From CALBPI01 sp039033995 (GTDB taxonomy: Bacteria > Pseudomonadota > Gammaproteobacteria > Steroidobacterales > Woeseiaceae), in assembly GCA_039033995.1 (NCBI GenBank), contig JBCCBP010000001.1, forward strand, positions 248,001 to 312,000: DNA of 64,000 bases, given 5' to 3'. This document shows positions 62,431 to 64,000 of the stretch, piece after piece (positions within the stretch are counted from its first letter, which is position 1; every line of letters starts with the position of its first letter). The position numbers were made by a program, and so were the translations under genes. The notes beneath the pieces are model-generated. The model ran no database searches. It saw nothing but the letters and a program-made list of their open reading frames with translations, and had not been told where the DNA came from.

Positions 62431-62454
62431 AGCGCGCGGTGTGAGCCGCGCGCT
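62431..62454 (+). terminator. Possible weak terminator after the beta-helix gene
   Basis: AGCGCGCGG (62431-62439) and CCGCGCGCT (62446-62454) form a perfect nine-base stem with a six-base loop. Only GGTCGTTT follows, so termination would be weak. Confidence 0.45.
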
Positions 62455-62522
62455 GGTCGTTTGGGCATTGTGTTAGCACTTGCTACCATCTGCGTATCTG
62501 ATCGAATGTTTGCGAGAATCGC

Positions 62523-63527
62523 TTGGCAGTAACACAGGCAGCACGATTAAGCCCGGAAGACTGGAGCAAGTACTGGCGGCAGCCTGCCATCACGACGTTC
62601 TCGCAGCAGTTTCCGGGCAATTACGACGGCGAAATCGCAGCGTTCTGGTCACAACAGTTTGCTGACCTCGCCGATGGCAGCACCGTCATCGACCTGGCTA
62701 CCGGTAATGGCGCTGTAGCGCTGCTGGCGGTTCGCGAGGCGGCCAAGCTGGGACGCGCCTGGACAGTGCGTGGTGTCGATTACGCCGACATCCGACCGAC
62801 GACGGATTTGTCGGATCTCCCGGACGTCCAACGAGATCTCGGTGTCATCGAATTCATCGGCAAGACCAATATCGAAGCAACGGGTTTAACGGATACCAAT
62901 GCCGATTTGATTGTCAGCCAATACGGATTCGAATATAGCGATGTCGAGCGGGCGGCTCATGAGGCTTACCGTTTGCTGAAGCCCGGCGGACGCATCGCTC
63001 TTATTGTTCACCATGCACAATCCGGGGTGATGCTGGAGTCCGCCGAAGGGCTATCGCAGATGCAGTTCATGATGCACAAGGAACAGCTCGATCAACGGGT
63101 CGAAGCCGTCATTCGTGCCGCAGATCAGGCTTCGGATGCAGGTGACAAGCGGTGGGTCGTCGCACGCAAGAAACTCAACTCGACGTTGCGACGCCTGCAG
63201 GCGAGAGCCGCCAAAGCGGCTGAGCCACGCGGATTCATAAACAGCGTCGCCCCCAGTTTTGTCCATGCTATTGAGGGGCTCGCCGCTAAAAATGCACAAA
63301 TGCGGCTACAGCACGTTGCGCGCATGCGCGACGAAGTCCGTGCTTATCAGGAACGGATGGCGGACCTGCGCTCAGCCGCGTTGGATCAAGCCGGTTGCGA
63401 TGCGCTCTGTGAGGCACTGAAACAGGCGGGTTTTGAACAGCTCGAGCGCGGTATGCTTCACTATGGTGCGCAGCAGATTCTGATGGGCTGGACAGTGACA
63501 GCGGTACGTCTGCGGCGTCACGCATGA
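62523..63527 (+). CDS. Class I SAM-dependent methyltransferase
   Basis: A 334-residue protein with motif I VIDLATGNGAVALLA, a later LIVSQYGFEYSDVERAAHEAYRLLKPGGRIALIVHHA, and a long helical C-terminal region. Start is TTG 62523; no in-frame ATG precedes it. The substrate is unknown; related proteins act on quinones or small metabolites. The gap to the CsgG-family gene is 75 bases. Confidence 0.82.
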   Translation: MAVTQAARLSPEDWSKYWRQPAITTFSQQFPGNYDGEIAAFWSQQFADLADGSTVIDLATGNGAVALLAVREAAKLGRAWTVRGVDYADIRPTTDLSDLPDVQRDLGVIEFIGKTNIEATGLTDTNADLIVSQYGFEYSDVERAAHEAYRLLKPGGRIALIVHHAQSGVMLESAEGLSQMQFMMHKEQLDQRVEAVIRAADQASDAGDKRWVVARKKLNSTLRRLQARAAKAAEPRGFINSVAPSFVHAIEGLAAKNAQMRLQHVARMRDEVRAYQERMADLRSAALDQAGCDALCEALKQAGFEQLERGMLHYGAQQILMGWTVTAVRLRRHA

Positions 63528-63602
63528 GATAGACGTTTGGTCTGTGTCAGTGTTAACTAATAGCCAAACAACTGAGAACATCTGGTCAAAAGGGGTAATG
63601 GC

Positions 63603-64000
63603 ATGAATATTTATAAGAAGTTAATCATGGCAGGTGCGCTGGTTTCGGTGACGTCACTCGCATACGCCGCCGACGAACCCGAGATTCCTAAGTGTGACAA
63701 AACCTACGGCAGCCTCGCGATTCGCGAACCAGAAAACAACTGGTGGCGACGCTATGAACTGGAAAATCCAGAAGCGCTGATCAAGTACTACGTCAACGAG
63801 TCCGGCTGTTTTACGATGGTCGATCGCGGCGAAGGTCTCGAGATGGGCATGAGTGAGCGCGACCTTGCTGCCTCTGGCGAGCTACAGGTGCAATCCAATA
63901 TGGGTGGCGGACAATTGCTGGCCGCGGACTATTTTCTGGTACCGGATCTGATCACCGATGATGAAGATAGCGGTGGTAGCGGTCTGGCGGGTGCCATCGG
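63603..64000 (+). CDS. CsgG/HfaB-family protein, N-terminal part
   Basis: The gene begins at ATG 63603 behind AAGGGG and runs off the window. It has a signal peptide (VTSLAYAADE) and the CsgG-family sequence SGCFTMVDRGEGLEMGMSERDLAASGEL, then GGGQLLAADYFLVPDLI. CsgG forms outer-membrane secretion pores for curli or anchors holdfast. Without a lipobox visible it may be a related periplasmic member. Confidence 0.82.
   Translation, partial: MNIYKKLIMAGALVSVTSLAYAADEPEIPKCDKTYGSLAIREPENNWWRRYELENPEALIKYYVNESGCFTMVDRGEGLEMGMSERDLAASGELQVQSNMGGGQLLAADYFLVPDLITDDEDSGGSGLAGAI

Overview
The window is GC-rich and gene-dense. It shows a didermic, probably gammaproteobacterial chromosome: TonB-dependent receptor, porin, autotransporter, many signal peptides and lipoboxes, a Zur-type operator, and a divergent ilvY-ilvC pair. 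The enriched family mix (ECF sigma factors of the Sig-70_X6 type paired with membrane TPR Ser/Thr kinases, M1 peptidase, serine hydrolases, glycine-rich lipoproteins) recalls marine or soil Woeseiales/Xanthomonadales-like gammaproteobacteria. That placement is inference only. No phage, integrase, insertion sequence or CRISPR array was seen.

1-7.6 kb: a nitrogen operon. It holds the 3' end of an arginase-family ureohydrolase (agmatinase or guanidine hydrolase), a parvulin-like isomerase, a HupE/UreJ membrane protein and the complete urea ABC importer urtABCDE, all overlapping or tightly spaced. 7.6-24 kb: a lipoprotein stub, then a 4,102-residue autotransporter made of about 50 glycine-rich repeats, an ECF sigma factor (probably with a CTG start) and a convergent transmembrane Ser/Thr kinase with TPRs. 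24.0-24.9 kb: one intact tRNA-Arg(CCG) surrounded by broken copies of itself joined to GC-rich palindromes.

24.9-34.7 kb: a porin, a 3-keto-disaccharide hydrolase-like lipoprotein, a HExxH lipoprotein, a DUF6702/M1 peptidase pair, and a four-gene operon (MerC-like, ABC ATPase, FtsX-like permease with a His/Asp-rich loop, Ig-DUF3299 protein) behind a strong Zur box, so probably a zinc system. 34.9-45.1 kb: a TonB-dependent receptor, a class-C-type serine hydrolase, a YaiI protein, a LysR regulator with a visible operator and a divergent lipoprotein target, two paired esterase-like proteins (one lacking its nucleophile), and a PadR regulator with a permease-prefix membrane protein.

45.2-48.7 kb: a POT peptide transporter and an arsenic group (arsR, arsC, acr3). 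48.8-55.6 kb: a second kinase (frameshifted) and ECF sigma factor beside a 1,144-residue Calx-beta lipoprotein. This repeats the layout of the 8-24 kb locus: large exported repeat protein, sigma factor, membrane kinase. 55.7-64 kb: a DUF7282 lipoprotein, ilvY/ilvC, an AsmA-like membrane protein overlapping a 5'-nucleotidase-family lipoprotein, a secreted beta-helix-like protein, a methyltransferase and the start of a CsgG-family gene.

The two sigma/kinase/exoprotein loci are the most distinctive feature and the best candidate for an undescribed system. The Zur operon with its histidine-rich permease loop and the shattered tRNA-Arg locus come next.
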